Shown here: in pieces, positions 1-4,918 of the stretch
Layout of the letters: the number at the start of each line of letters is the position of its first letter
Position numbering within the stretch: position 1 is the stretch's first letter
Assembly (NCBI GenBank): GCA_937948705.1
Contig: CALECF010000140.1
Location: forward strand, 1-5,034
Reading direction: 5' to 3'
Source of the DNA: an uncultured Anaerosolibacter sp.
GTDB taxonomy: Bacteria > Bacillota_A > Clostridia > Peptostreptococcales > Thermotaleaceae
Length of the DNA stretch: 5,034 nt
Position numbers and translations under genes: made by a program
Notes under the pieces: generated by a model
What the model saw: only the letters and a program-made list of their open reading frames with translations
What the model was told of the DNA's origin: nothing
Databases searched by the model: none

Positions 1-90
1 TGCCACCGAAATACAACTCCTCTTCAAACAGATTTTCTTAAGTTATATATTCGACATATTCAATGAAAATCCTTTTTGTAGTTATCAATT
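1..90. other. Gene-free edge with a possible Spo0A-type box
   Basis: No recognisable protein is seen in this A+T-rich stretch. On the minus strand it follows the broken recombinase. It contains TGTCGAA (50-56, minus), which matches the core of the 0A box bound by Spo0A in spore-forming Firmicutes. It then runs through a GAGGAG purine tract (minus strand, about 18-23) towards the window edge, so it could be the promoter and leader of a minus-strand gene lying outside the window. The motif is only seven bases and no convincing -35/-10 pair was found, so this is a weak suggestion. Confidence 0.2.
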
Positions 91-516
91 TTAAATACTT
101 TTCTTGACTTTTCTCATAATTGTCACACAATCTGACGTCCCCACGTCTTCCGTAAGGAAGTCCACTGTGTATGTCTTTTGAAGTAGGGCATCTCCTTTGT
201 ATTTTTCGTTACTAAGCATTTTCCTTATGCTGCTTTCGTACCACTTGGCTTTACCATTCCAATTTGGCACTTCCTCTTCTTCAAGTTCCCTTGCTATCCG
301 GTTTGGTCCCTTTCCATCAAGATAGTCTTTATAAATTCGTTTTACAATCTTAGCTTCTTTTTCATTTATAACAAGGTTGCCTTCTTCATCTTTATCGTAA
401 CCCATAAATTTTGTATGATTAACTGCCACCTTTCCCTGCTCAAATCTTCTTCTTATTCCCCAGGTGGAGTTTTCTGAAATGGATCGGCTCTCGTCTTGTC
501 CCGTATGTGGAAACAT
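91..516 (-). pseudogene. Large serine recombinase, central fragment (both ends lost)
   Basis: The 141-codon frame holds the middle of a large serine (site-specific) recombinase of the phage-integrase/CcrA type. Residues about 7-122 carry the family landmarks: DESRSISENSTWGIRRRFEQG (linker after the catalytic domain), then the Recombinase domain with the motif EAKIVKRIYKDYLDGKGPNRIA, and SNEKYKGDALLQKTYTVDFL. The N-terminal resolvase domain with the catalytic serine and the long C-terminal DNA-binding zinc-ribbon/coiled-coil part are both missing; intact members are about 450-550 residues. Homology stops abruptly after codon 122 (about position 150), beside a GTGGGGACG motif. The apparent ATG at 516 lies only seven codons before the homologous part and is probably fortuitous. 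This is a dead relic of an integrated element, without catalytic capacity. Confidence 0.85.
134..147. repeat. Short perfect palindrome at recombinase breakpoint
   Basis: GACGT-CCCC-ACGTC is a perfect 5-bp inverted repeat around a four-base loop. On the minus strand it contains GTGGGGACG, the same nine bases that start the left inverted repeat at 3857-3865. It sits directly where homology of the recombinase fragment ends (about 150). It may be the tip of a repeat element that truncated the gene. The match is short, so relationship to the other repeat is an inference. Confidence 0.35.
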
Positions 517-585
517 ATCCTATGTTTCTTTACTGTTTATCCTTGTATACGGTTCATGGCAATCTAAATAAGGGTGATTTTCTTA

Positions 586-1263
586 TTACTCTTTTATATA
601 TGGTTTTGCATAAAGCTGTTTATGCATATTAAATTTCTTAGCCTGGGTTTTCCAGCTAAAATTACCAATAAAGCTATACAACCATACAGGCATCAATTTA
701 CTTGTCATCAAATCAATCGCTTCAGAAGGAATGCCCTCATCATTAGCTATTGCTTCCGTAGCCAGATTTAGAGCTTTGATTATATTTTTCGTCATACCCC
801 CTAATTGTTCAATAGGTTTACCATTTATTACAGAACCGCTACCCATAGTAAGACCTCCCAGCCATGTAAACCCTGTTTTTTCTCCAAATTTTTTGCATAT
901 TTTCAGGGCAGTATCACTCTGGATGGCTTCAGGAAATCCTGAGTTCACAATTGCAATTAGACTTTGTTTTTTATCAACTCTATTTTCATTCCTACTATGA
1001 TCGATAAGCTCAAAGGCTCTTATTAATGGTGATGGTAGACTATCTATATATAAAGGAAAAGAAATTATAAGTATATCCGTATCCTGTACTCTATCAAGGA
1101 GTTCATGCTCTTTGTTTTTAAGCATAGAAACGATACTAAGCGTCTCGCATATACATCCCTTTTTATGTAGGCCTTCTAACAAATAATTTCCGAGCGCTTC
1201 AGAGGTGCTATTTTTCACTTTTGGGCTTCCTATCAGTAATAAAGCCTTTTTTGCATTTAGCAT
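586..1263 (-). CDS. Flavodoxin-fold NAD(P)H-dependent oxidoreductase (FMN reductase-like)
   Basis: This encodes a 225-residue cytoplasmic flavodoxin-fold protein of the NADPH-dependent FMN reductase/NAD(P)H dehydrogenase superfamily, expected to bind FMN and pass electrons from NAD(P)H to an unknown acceptor. Residues 6-13 form the first beta-strand, leading into the FMN phosphate loop GSPKVKNST (12-20). Residues 69-80 (FPLYIDSLPSPL) match the second flavin-contacting loop, and NSGFPEA (107-113) the third. The C-terminal WKTQAKKF and LYAKPY segments are typical of clostridial members. The start is supported by GGAGGTGA just upstream (about 1268-1275, minus). The start codon lies inside the end of the preceding gene (7-nt overlap), so translational coupling is likely. 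Length is normal and no lesion is seen. The substrate is unknown, and no clear hairpin terminator follows in 517-585. Confidence 0.85.
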   Translation of the reverse strand: MLNAKKALLLIGSPKVKNSTSEALGNYLLEGLHKKGCICETLSIVSMLKNKEHELLDRVQDTDILIISFPLYIDSLPSPLIRAFELIDHSRNENRVDKKQSLIAIVNSGFPEAIQSDTALKICKKFGEKTGFTWLGGLTMGSGSVINGKPIEQLGGMTKNIIKALNLATEAIANDEGIPSEAIDLMTSKLMPVWLYSFIGNFSWKTQAKKFNMHKQLYAKPYIKE

Positions 1264-1829
1264 ACGCTCACCTCCAGGACTTTAAATTTCTCTTTTAGCT
1301 GATATTTAATATCCTCTTCCAGGCCGGCATTTATAACTCCTCCACTAAAGGAATTATACCAATTTAGAGAATTCCTCTTAATAAGATTATTAAATATCTC
1401 CTTCATCTCATTATCATTCTCCGCTGTCATACCCAATACGACTATTTTGGGATAGTTTTCATATCGTTCCTTATGATGTATTTCTCCATTAACTTTTTTG
1501 AAAAAAGGGAGAATTAAGGGGATTATCCTGTCTAATGCCTTTTTAAGCTCAGATGAGTACCCGCCATAGACAACGGGGGTAAGCCATATCATAATATCAC
1601 TTTTAATCATCTTTTCTGCAAGTATCCGACCATAATCATCTATCACACAGATGCCTGGAGTTCTTAGCCAGCATCCAAAACAGCCTATACATGGAGCTAT
1701 TGTCTTTTCATTAAGTAAAACTGATTCTACCTCATAGGACTCCGCAGTCAGTATCTCTTCCATAAGCTTATTTACCGTTGCCATGGTTTTGTCTTCTTTC
1801 AATGAACCATTTAATATTAATGCTTTCAT
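1257..1829 (-). CDS. Flavodoxin family protein with four-cysteine cluster motif (iron-sulfur flavoprotein-like)
   Basis: This is a 190-residue flavodoxin-fold protein. The N-terminus MKALILNGS has the strand-loop that cradles FMN phosphate. Cysteines C47, C50, C53 and C61 form CX2CX2CX7C, followed by VIDDYG. This spacing fits the compact cysteine motif of Isf-type iron-sulfur flavoproteins (CX2CX2CX4-7C), which bind a 4Fe-4S cluster next to FMN. TPVVYGGYSSELKKALDR (84-101) is the second FMN loop. The start is placed at 1829 rather than the ATG at 1853 because GGGAGGT lies about six bases upstream of 1829 and homology begins there. It overlaps the downstream oxidoreductase gene by 7 nt, so the two are probably one transcript and may exchange electrons. 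Many non-cluster flavodoxin-family proteins also have cysteines here, so cluster binding is inferred. No clear promoter was found upstream. Confidence 0.85.
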   Translation of the reverse strand: MKALILNGSLKEDKTMATVNKLMEEILTAESYEVESVLLNEKTIAPCIGCFGCWLRTPGICVIDDYGRILAEKMIKSDIMIWLTPVVYGGYSSELKKALDRIIPLILPFFKKVNGEIHHKERYENYPKIVVLGMTAENDNEMKEIFNNLIKRNSLNWYNSFSGGVINAGLEEDIKYQLKEKFKVLEVSVC

Positions 1830-1874
1830 TTTACAACCTCCCACTACATTCAATTTAAATCATTTAGTAATTTT

Positions 1875-1982
1875 TCATGTGACTATTATTGATAATCTTT
1901 CTAGCAAGGATTCGATCTTTTTTATATATAATGCCACCTCCTCACTTCTATTGAAATTCCCAGCATCTAAAATACGCTTCAA
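1875..1982 (-). CDS. Possible 35-residue ORF upstream of the flavoprotein operon
   Basis: A short minus-strand frame opens after a TAA and could start at TTG 1982, with only a weak AAGG upstream. It ends at 1875, 45 bases before the flavoprotein start. The product is LKRILDAGNFNRSEEVALYI followed by KKIESLLERLSIIVT. It has a protein-like composition with an amphipathic helix over its second half. The D-x-G-x-F-x-x-SEEV run followed by a helical segment faintly recalls Spo0E-like phosphatases, but the SQxLDxLI signature is not intact. It could be a small gene, the tail of a lost gene, or chance. Confidence 0.25.
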   Translation of the reverse strand: MKRILDAGNFNRSEEVALYIKKIESLLERLSIIVT

Positions 1983-2061
1983 TGGACCTTAATTACCGAT
2001 GGTTTTATTGCATGACAAACTTTCTGTAAGATTATTCGTTCGCTACTTATACCAATATATT

Positions 2062-2090
2062 TTTCCATTATATACTATATATGTTATAAT
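2062..2090 (+). promoter_or_regulatory. Sigma-A-type promoter for the M28 peptidase
   Basis: An extended -10, TGTTATAAT (TATAAT at 2085-2090), lies 17 bases after TTTCCA (2062-2067, four of six matches to TTGACA). Transcription would begin near 2097, about 30 bases before the proposed start codon. The span 2067-2090 is also a near-palindrome (ATTATA-TAC...GTTATAAT), so a regulator could bind over the spacer and -10; no known operator is recognised. Confidence 0.65.
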
Positions 2091-2112
2091 AAAGCATAAA
2101 AAATGCAATAAT

Positions 2113-2118
2113 AGGAGG
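2113..2118 (+). promoter_or_regulatory. Ribosome binding site that decides the peptidase start
   Basis: AGGAGG is a perfect anti-Shine-Dalgarno match. It lies seven bases before the ATA at 2126 and 67 bases before the first in-frame ATG (2186). The frame is closed upstream by TAA at 2090-2092, and there is no in-frame ATG, GTG or TTG between that stop and 2186. Confidence 0.75.
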
Positions 2119-2125
2119 CGATCAT

Positions 2126-3553
2126 ATAAATACGCGTATCAACAAAATAATTGGTATTTTTATTATCCTGATATTACTCAATAGCATGCTATTGGGTTGC
2201 GTACAAGAAAATAAAGAGCAAGTCAGCAAGGAAACTGGTGCTAGTTTAAAAGAGGTAAATATTCATCAGGAAGATATGCTAGAGCATATCGAAGAGCTCA
2301 TTTCGGATAAATACAAGGGAAGAATGGTAGGAACTGAGGGAAATCGTTTGGCCGAAGACTATATTGCAGATCATTTTAAAACCCTCGGTTTGAAAGTCCC
2401 ATCGGGTATGAAAGATTATAAGCAGTATTATAAGCAAAATGTTATTTTGTTGGAGGATAAACCACTCCTTCAAATAGTCGATAAAGGCGGAAATGTAGCT
2501 GCTGATTTTGACTATGTGGATGATTTTATCATTCGCAGGCTCTCCAGCCAGACAACAGAAGTCAACATGACCGCTCCTTTGCACCTGTTTGAAAGCGCCG
2601 ATATGTTTGATAACAAAAACACTGTCCTTAAAGATAAAATCATTCTTATACCTAAAAATCTCAGCTGGATTGTTGGCAATCCTGATTTCCCAGCTGATTT
2701 GGCGATTAAATACAATGCCCACGCTGTTATCTGCGAGTTTGACCTATCTGACAACAAACAAGGTTTACAATATCTTAGAGTTACTCCATTACAAGAATCC
2801 TGGCAACAATCGGATTATAATCCCTTTCTTTTTGCTGAAAGTAATACTTTTGCTAAATTAGCTGAAGCTGCAAATGCAGATAAGCGCGTCCACTTTCAAA
2901 GTCGTTCCACACCTAATACCTATGTGGATGCCGCCAATGTCATAGGCATTATTCCCGGTACAGACCCTGAATTGGAATATAGTTATATTATCATAGGTGC
3001 GCATTTTGATCATGTTGGAGACAATATGGATGGCACATATAATGCGGGGGCTTTGGATAATGCTTCAGGACCTGCTGCGATGCTGGAAATTGTCAGAATT
3101 ATAAAAGAAAATAAGGTTCCACCCAAGAGACCCATCGCATTTATCGGTTTCAACGGAGAATCCAGCGGCTTCAGAGGATCACAACATTTCATCAGTAGAC
3201 CACCCTTTTCACTGGGTAAAGCTGTAATGATAAATCTGGACATGGTCGGTGCTTCTGCAGATGTGTCGTTGTTACTCGCAAAAGCACCCAATGGCGGTAG
3301 TGTTATGAGTGCTCCACGGGATGCCTTGGCTAAATATGCACAAGAACTTGGTATAGATCATAAAAAAGATATCTCAGGTGGAAGTGACCACGTAAGCTTT
3401 GCATCGATAGATATACCTTCTGTACTGATATGCCATCCGGATTTTAAAAACGGCTATCACAGCCCTCATGACACAATAGAAGATATTAGTGGAGATAGAC
3501 TTGAAGAAGTCGTCAGGCTGGTTCTTTACTACATAGAAGACCAGGCATATTAA
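2126..3553 (+). CDS. M28-family metallopeptidase lipoprotein, apparent ATA start
   Basis: This is a predicted membrane-anchored, extracytoplasmic zinc aminopeptidase of the M28 family (475 residues from ATA 2126). Residues 1-25 are a lipoprotein signal: basic NTRINK, a hydrophobic run GIFIILILL, and lipobox LLGC with C25. Residues about 105-260 probably hold a protease-associated-type insert. Catalytic landmarks are GAHFDHVG (H293, D295), ALDNASG (D311), FNGESSGFRGS (E345, general base), LDMVG (D372) and YHSPHDT (H445). At position 346 the usual second glutamate, a zinc ligand, is serine. The ATG at 2186 would leave only five residues (MLLGC) of the signal, so the start is placed at 2126 after AGGAGG. 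It may be a true rare start or a mutated ATG. The gene stands alone between its own promoter and a hairpin terminator. Peptide turnover at the cell surface is inferred; the substrate is unknown. Confidence 0.85.
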   Translation: MNTRINKIIGIFIILILLNSMLLGCVQENKEQVSKETGASLKEVNIHQEDMLEHIEELISDKYKGRMVGTEGNRLAEDYIADHFKTLGLKVPSGMKDYKQYYKQNVILLEDKPLLQIVDKGGNVAADFDYVDDFIIRRLSSQTTEVNMTAPLHLFESADMFDNKNTVLKDKIILIPKNLSWIVGNPDFPADLAIKYNAHAVICEFDLSDNKQGLQYLRVTPLQESWQQSDYNPFLFAESNTFAKLAEAANADKRVHFQSRSTPNTYVDAANVIGIIPGTDPELEYSYIIIGAHFDHVGDNMDGTYNAGALDNASGPAAMLEIVRIIKENKVPPKRPIAFIGFNGESSGFRGSQHFISRPPFSLGKAVMINLDMVGASADVSLLLAKAPNGGSVMSAPRDALAKYAQELGIDHKKDISGGSDHVSFASIDIPSVLICHPDFKNGYHSPHDTIEDISGDRLEEVVRLVLYYIEDQAY

Positions 3554-3581
3554 AGAATAAGGTTCTATGCCCACAGTAAAC

Positions 3582-3642
3582 ATAAAGAAAATCAGCGAAG
3601 GTTCTTGAATTGAGTTCACGAACCTTCGCTGATTATCTTTAT
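3582..3642. terminator. Long hairpin, probable bidirectional terminator
   Basis: A perfect 14-bp stem (3591-3604 with 3620-3633, ATCAGCGAAGGTTC) is extended outward through a single mismatch to ATAAAGA/TCTTTAT (3582-3588 with 3636-3642). It lies 28 bases after the peptidase stop. The U-rich tract is modest on the plus strand (TTATCTTTAT) and better on the minus strand (TTTTCTTTAT), so it could also have ended the convergent oxidoreductase gene whose 3' end remains at 3675. Confidence 0.75.
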
Positions 3643-3674
3643 AGGTACTAATTTAGCCTAATGTCTTTCTTTTG

Positions 3675-3854
3675 CTATAAGATAACTCTTCTGCCTTCAC
3701 TAGCGGATACATAGGCGGCATAGATAGCTTTAATGGTATCATAGGCGATATCAAAATCGAAAATCGGTTTACGTCCATAGACCACACACTCCACAAAATC
3801 CTGTAGCTCACCAATATATCCCCTCACCAGTTCCTCAGATGTGCCCATAAGTGC
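3675..3854 (-). pseudogene. Gfo/Idh/MocA-family oxidoreductase, 3' fragment
   Basis: Only the C-terminal 57-59 residues of a Gfo/Idh/MocA-type sugar or inositol dehydrogenase-like protein remain. Landmarks are GTSEELVRGYIGELQDFVEC, then YGRKPIFDFDIAYDTIKAIY and AAYVSASEGRRV, with the stop at 3675-3677. Intact members are about 330-400 residues with an N-terminal Rossmann domain, which is absent. Upstream, the homologous reading frame runs straight into the inverted repeat at 3856, so the break lies at the repeat edge. ATG 3848 is in frame but has no ribosome binding site, and the product could not bind NAD(P). The surviving residues are well conserved, which suggests a fairly recent truncation. 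Confidence 0.8.
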
Positions 3855-3855
3855 A

Positions 3856-3879
3856 AGTGGGGACGGTCCTTTTTTGCTA
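3856..3879 (+). repeat. Left inverted repeat
   Basis: Begins AGTGGGGACGGTCC and ends in a T run plus GCTA. It contains the odd palindrome GGAC-G-GTCC (3861-3869). It partners 4157-4180 and shares GTGGGGACG with the minus strand at 136-144. Confidence 0.6.
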
Positions 3880-3881
3880 AT

Positions 3882-3984
3882 CTAACGACTCAATATCCTG
3901 ATAACTCTTGATTCACTGATACTCCCGAAATTGTCCCATCTCTTACAGTGTTTGATTTGAGTTTTTTCGGAAGTATCTTATCAT
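3882..3984 (-). pseudogene. Possible sigma-factor region-4 relic
   Basis: Read on the minus strand from 3984, one frame gives MIRYF...NQTL, a stop, then EMGQF. After a one-base frame change it continues GSISESRVIRILSR to a stop at 3882. The order 'RYF..QTL-x-EMG ... SISESRV-x-x-IL' resembles the helix-turn-helix of sigma-70 region 4 (family pattern: TLKEIG, about four residues, then SESRVSQI). It needs one in-frame stop and one frameshift to be ignored, and nothing upstream of it is recognisable. It could be a decayed sigma gene end or coincidence. Confidence 0.3.
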
Positions 3985-4156
3985 TTCATTGTGATGTCCT
4001 TATTTGAGATGTATTCCCCCATCGAAAAATTCCTTTTCAATCTTTTCCATACTGTATAATATGATAGGGCAAAAATTGGCCTTTTTCTCTTACTTGTCTA
4101 GGCAAGCTTAACACCCCTCACTATCAGTTTATTCCACAGTTATATCTCTGCTAACC

Positions 4157-4180
4157 TAGCAATTAAGAACCTTCCCCACT
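4157..4180 (-). repeat. Right inverted repeat
   Basis: Its reverse complement matches the left repeat with four mismatches (positions 9, 13, 17 and 18 of 24). The outer end CCCCACT directly precedes the LysM remnant, which becomes recognisable from about 4185. Confidence 0.6.
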
Positions 4181-4184
4181 CGCT

Positions 4185-4277
4185 TGTACTGTCTCCTTTG
4201 AGGATCTTCTTAACTCAAATGCCGGTGTGGCTAACGCAAATGTGATCTATGAAGGCAAGGAGTTGGTCATTCCTTAG
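4185..4277 (+). pseudogene. LysM-domain protein, 3' fragment
   Basis: The last 30 codons of a LysM (peptidoglycan-binding) protein survive in frame: VSFEDLLNSN, AGVANANVIY, then EGKELVIP and a TAG at 4275-4277. The N-x-N-x-IYxGxxLxIP ending is the classical C-terminal half of a LysM repeat, here ending the protein, as in many spore-coat and cell-wall hydrolase proteins of Clostridia and Bacilli. Everything upstream is missing, and the frame breaks at the right inverted repeat. The intact family member and its other domains cannot be identified. The original terminator follows at 4296. Confidence 0.65.
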
Positions 4278-4295
4278 AAGTAAAGCTTATGAATT

Positions 4296-4350
4296 ATAGA
4301 AAGGTAAGCACATATTTACATTAAATATGGTTGCCTACCTTTCTATTTTT
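4296..4350 (+). terminator. Rho-independent terminator of the lost LysM gene
   Basis: ATAGAAAGGTA (4296-4306) pairs perfectly with TACCTTTCTAT (4336-4346). The stem continues inward with bulges through GCA/TGC and CATATTT/AAATATG, and is followed by a T tract (TATTTTTATT). It lies about 20 bases after the LysM stop. It is now an orphan terminator. Confidence 0.8.
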
Positions 4351-4477
4351 ATTACAAGAACATCAGGTTATACTATTTGGCCTTACTTGATCAGGAGATA
4401 TAGCATATAATCAAATTTCATCTTTATGTTTCCCCTAATATTTTAGTTTATTTAAATCTAGAGGAGGTTTTTAAGCA

Positions 4478-4528
4478 TTGTATGGATATATAATCAAGGA
4501 GACAACCGAAACTTCCCTACGTCTTTAG
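4478..4528 (+). pseudogene. Truncated 5' end of an unidentified plus-strand gene
   Basis: A strong AGAGGAGG (4460-4467) is followed ten bases later by TTG 4478. The frame encodes MYGYIIKETTETSLRL and then stops at 4526-4528. The ATG at 4482 stops after three codons, so TTG is the better start. The stop arises where the sequence switches into the metallophosphoesterase remnant (junction about 4525). The simplest reading is that only the first 16 codons of a gene survive. A TATAAT lies at 4406-4411 but has no good -35. The protein is not recognised. Confidence 0.35.
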
Positions 4529-4711
4529 TATACATTGGATTTCCTGTTCTTTTATACATTCGATCACTTCATTTGGACTAGGATCATATCCCACTAGATC
4601 TCCTAGACAATAAATATCCTTTGATGGAATATCTTTTCTTCAATATCCTTCAGTACAGCCTTTAGAGCTTCTATATTTCCGTGTATATCGGAAATGAATG
4701 CTAGTTTTCAT
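4517..4711 (-). pseudogene. Metallophosphoesterase, truncated and frameshifted 5' part
   Basis: This is the N-terminal quarter of a calcineurin-like (YfcE/diadenosine-tetraphosphatase-type) metallophosphoesterase. One frame gives KLAFISDIHGNIEALKAVLK, with the D-x-H metal motif (SDIHG). A second gives IPSKDIYCLGDLVGYDPSPN, with the GDLVGY metal motif, then EVIECIKEQEIQCIL. The GNHD box and the rest of the about 240-residue protein are missing. Two frameshifts are needed: an extra A after the likely ATG at 4711 (run at 4705-4708), and a missing A near 4633-4640. Homology stops at about 4526, where it joins the unrelated plus-strand fragment. The gene is non-functional. Confidence 0.8.
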
Positions 4712-4801
4712 CCCATTTCAAACCACTCCATATTTAGTATGATAAGCCCAAGATACCCCTAGGCCTATTTATTATATACCTATTTACATTGTACTTCTTC
4801 A

Positions 4802-4912
4802 CTATTTTGGGGATATCAATGCTTCCTTATTGACTTTTAACATAATCTTTACTTTTTCATCGAATGGATTCAAAAATACTGTTTTATGATTAAAATATAA
4901 ATGGAAAGGGGG
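4802..4912 (-). other. Unassigned antisense reading frame, possible relic
   Basis: This 36-codon minus-strand frame is open from a stop at 4913-4915 to TAG 4802-4804. It reads LYFNHKTVFLNPFDEKVKIM then LKVNKEALISPK. Composition is protein-like but no family is recognised. It has no convincing start (TTG at 4873 has no ribosome binding site) and overlaps the leader of the downstream plus-strand gene. The rest of the 4712-4918 gap shows nothing further. Confidence 0.2.
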
Positions 4913-4918
4913 CTAAGT

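Larger units (their letters stand above)
3856..4180. mobile_element. 325-bp segment bounded by imperfect inverted repeats (MITE-like)
   Basis: The left end (3856-3879) and the reverse complement of the right end (4157-4180) match at 20 of 24 positions. Both begin AGTGGGGA and end TTGCTA. Allowing one mismatch outward, GC at 3853-3854 also pairs with 4182-4183. The interior encodes no intact transposase. The two sides abut remnants of different genes, an oxidoreductase on the left and a LysM protein on the right. So the segment is either a small non-autonomous element with a later rearrangement, or two single repeat copies in opposite orientation. No convincing target-site duplication is visible. 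No named family is assigned. Confidence 0.5.

Noticed and set aside
574..1000. Plus-strand frames antisense to the FMN reductase-like gene
   Set aside because: They are shadows of a well-supported minus-strand gene with no ribosome binding sites or family features.
1830..1853. ATG at 1853 as start of the flavodoxin family gene
   Set aside because: It adds eight residues with no homology and places the GGGAGGT ribosome binding site inside the coding region; 1829 fits the RBS spacing and the family N-terminus.
1999..2184. 61-codon plus-strand frame ahead of the peptidase
   Set aside because: It runs through the promoter and RBS of the peptidase, has a low-complexity Tyr/Ile-rich product and no RBS of its own.
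2186..2188. ATG at 2186 as the natural start of the M28 peptidase
   Set aside because: It cuts through the signal peptide, leaving MLLGC, and has no ribosome binding site; the RBS lies 67 bases upstream.
2279..3619. Several minus-strand frames of 81-147 codons opposite the peptidase
   Set aside because: All lie antisense to a clear M28 gene and show no recognisable domain or translation signal.
4055..4060. TATAAT at 4055-4060 as a plus-strand promoter
   Set aside because: No acceptable -35 at 16-18 bases, and no gene start downstream before the right inverted repeat.
4482..4493. ATG at 4482 after the AGAGGAGG site
   Set aside because: The frame stops after three codons; the TTG at 4478 gives a longer frame and better spacing.
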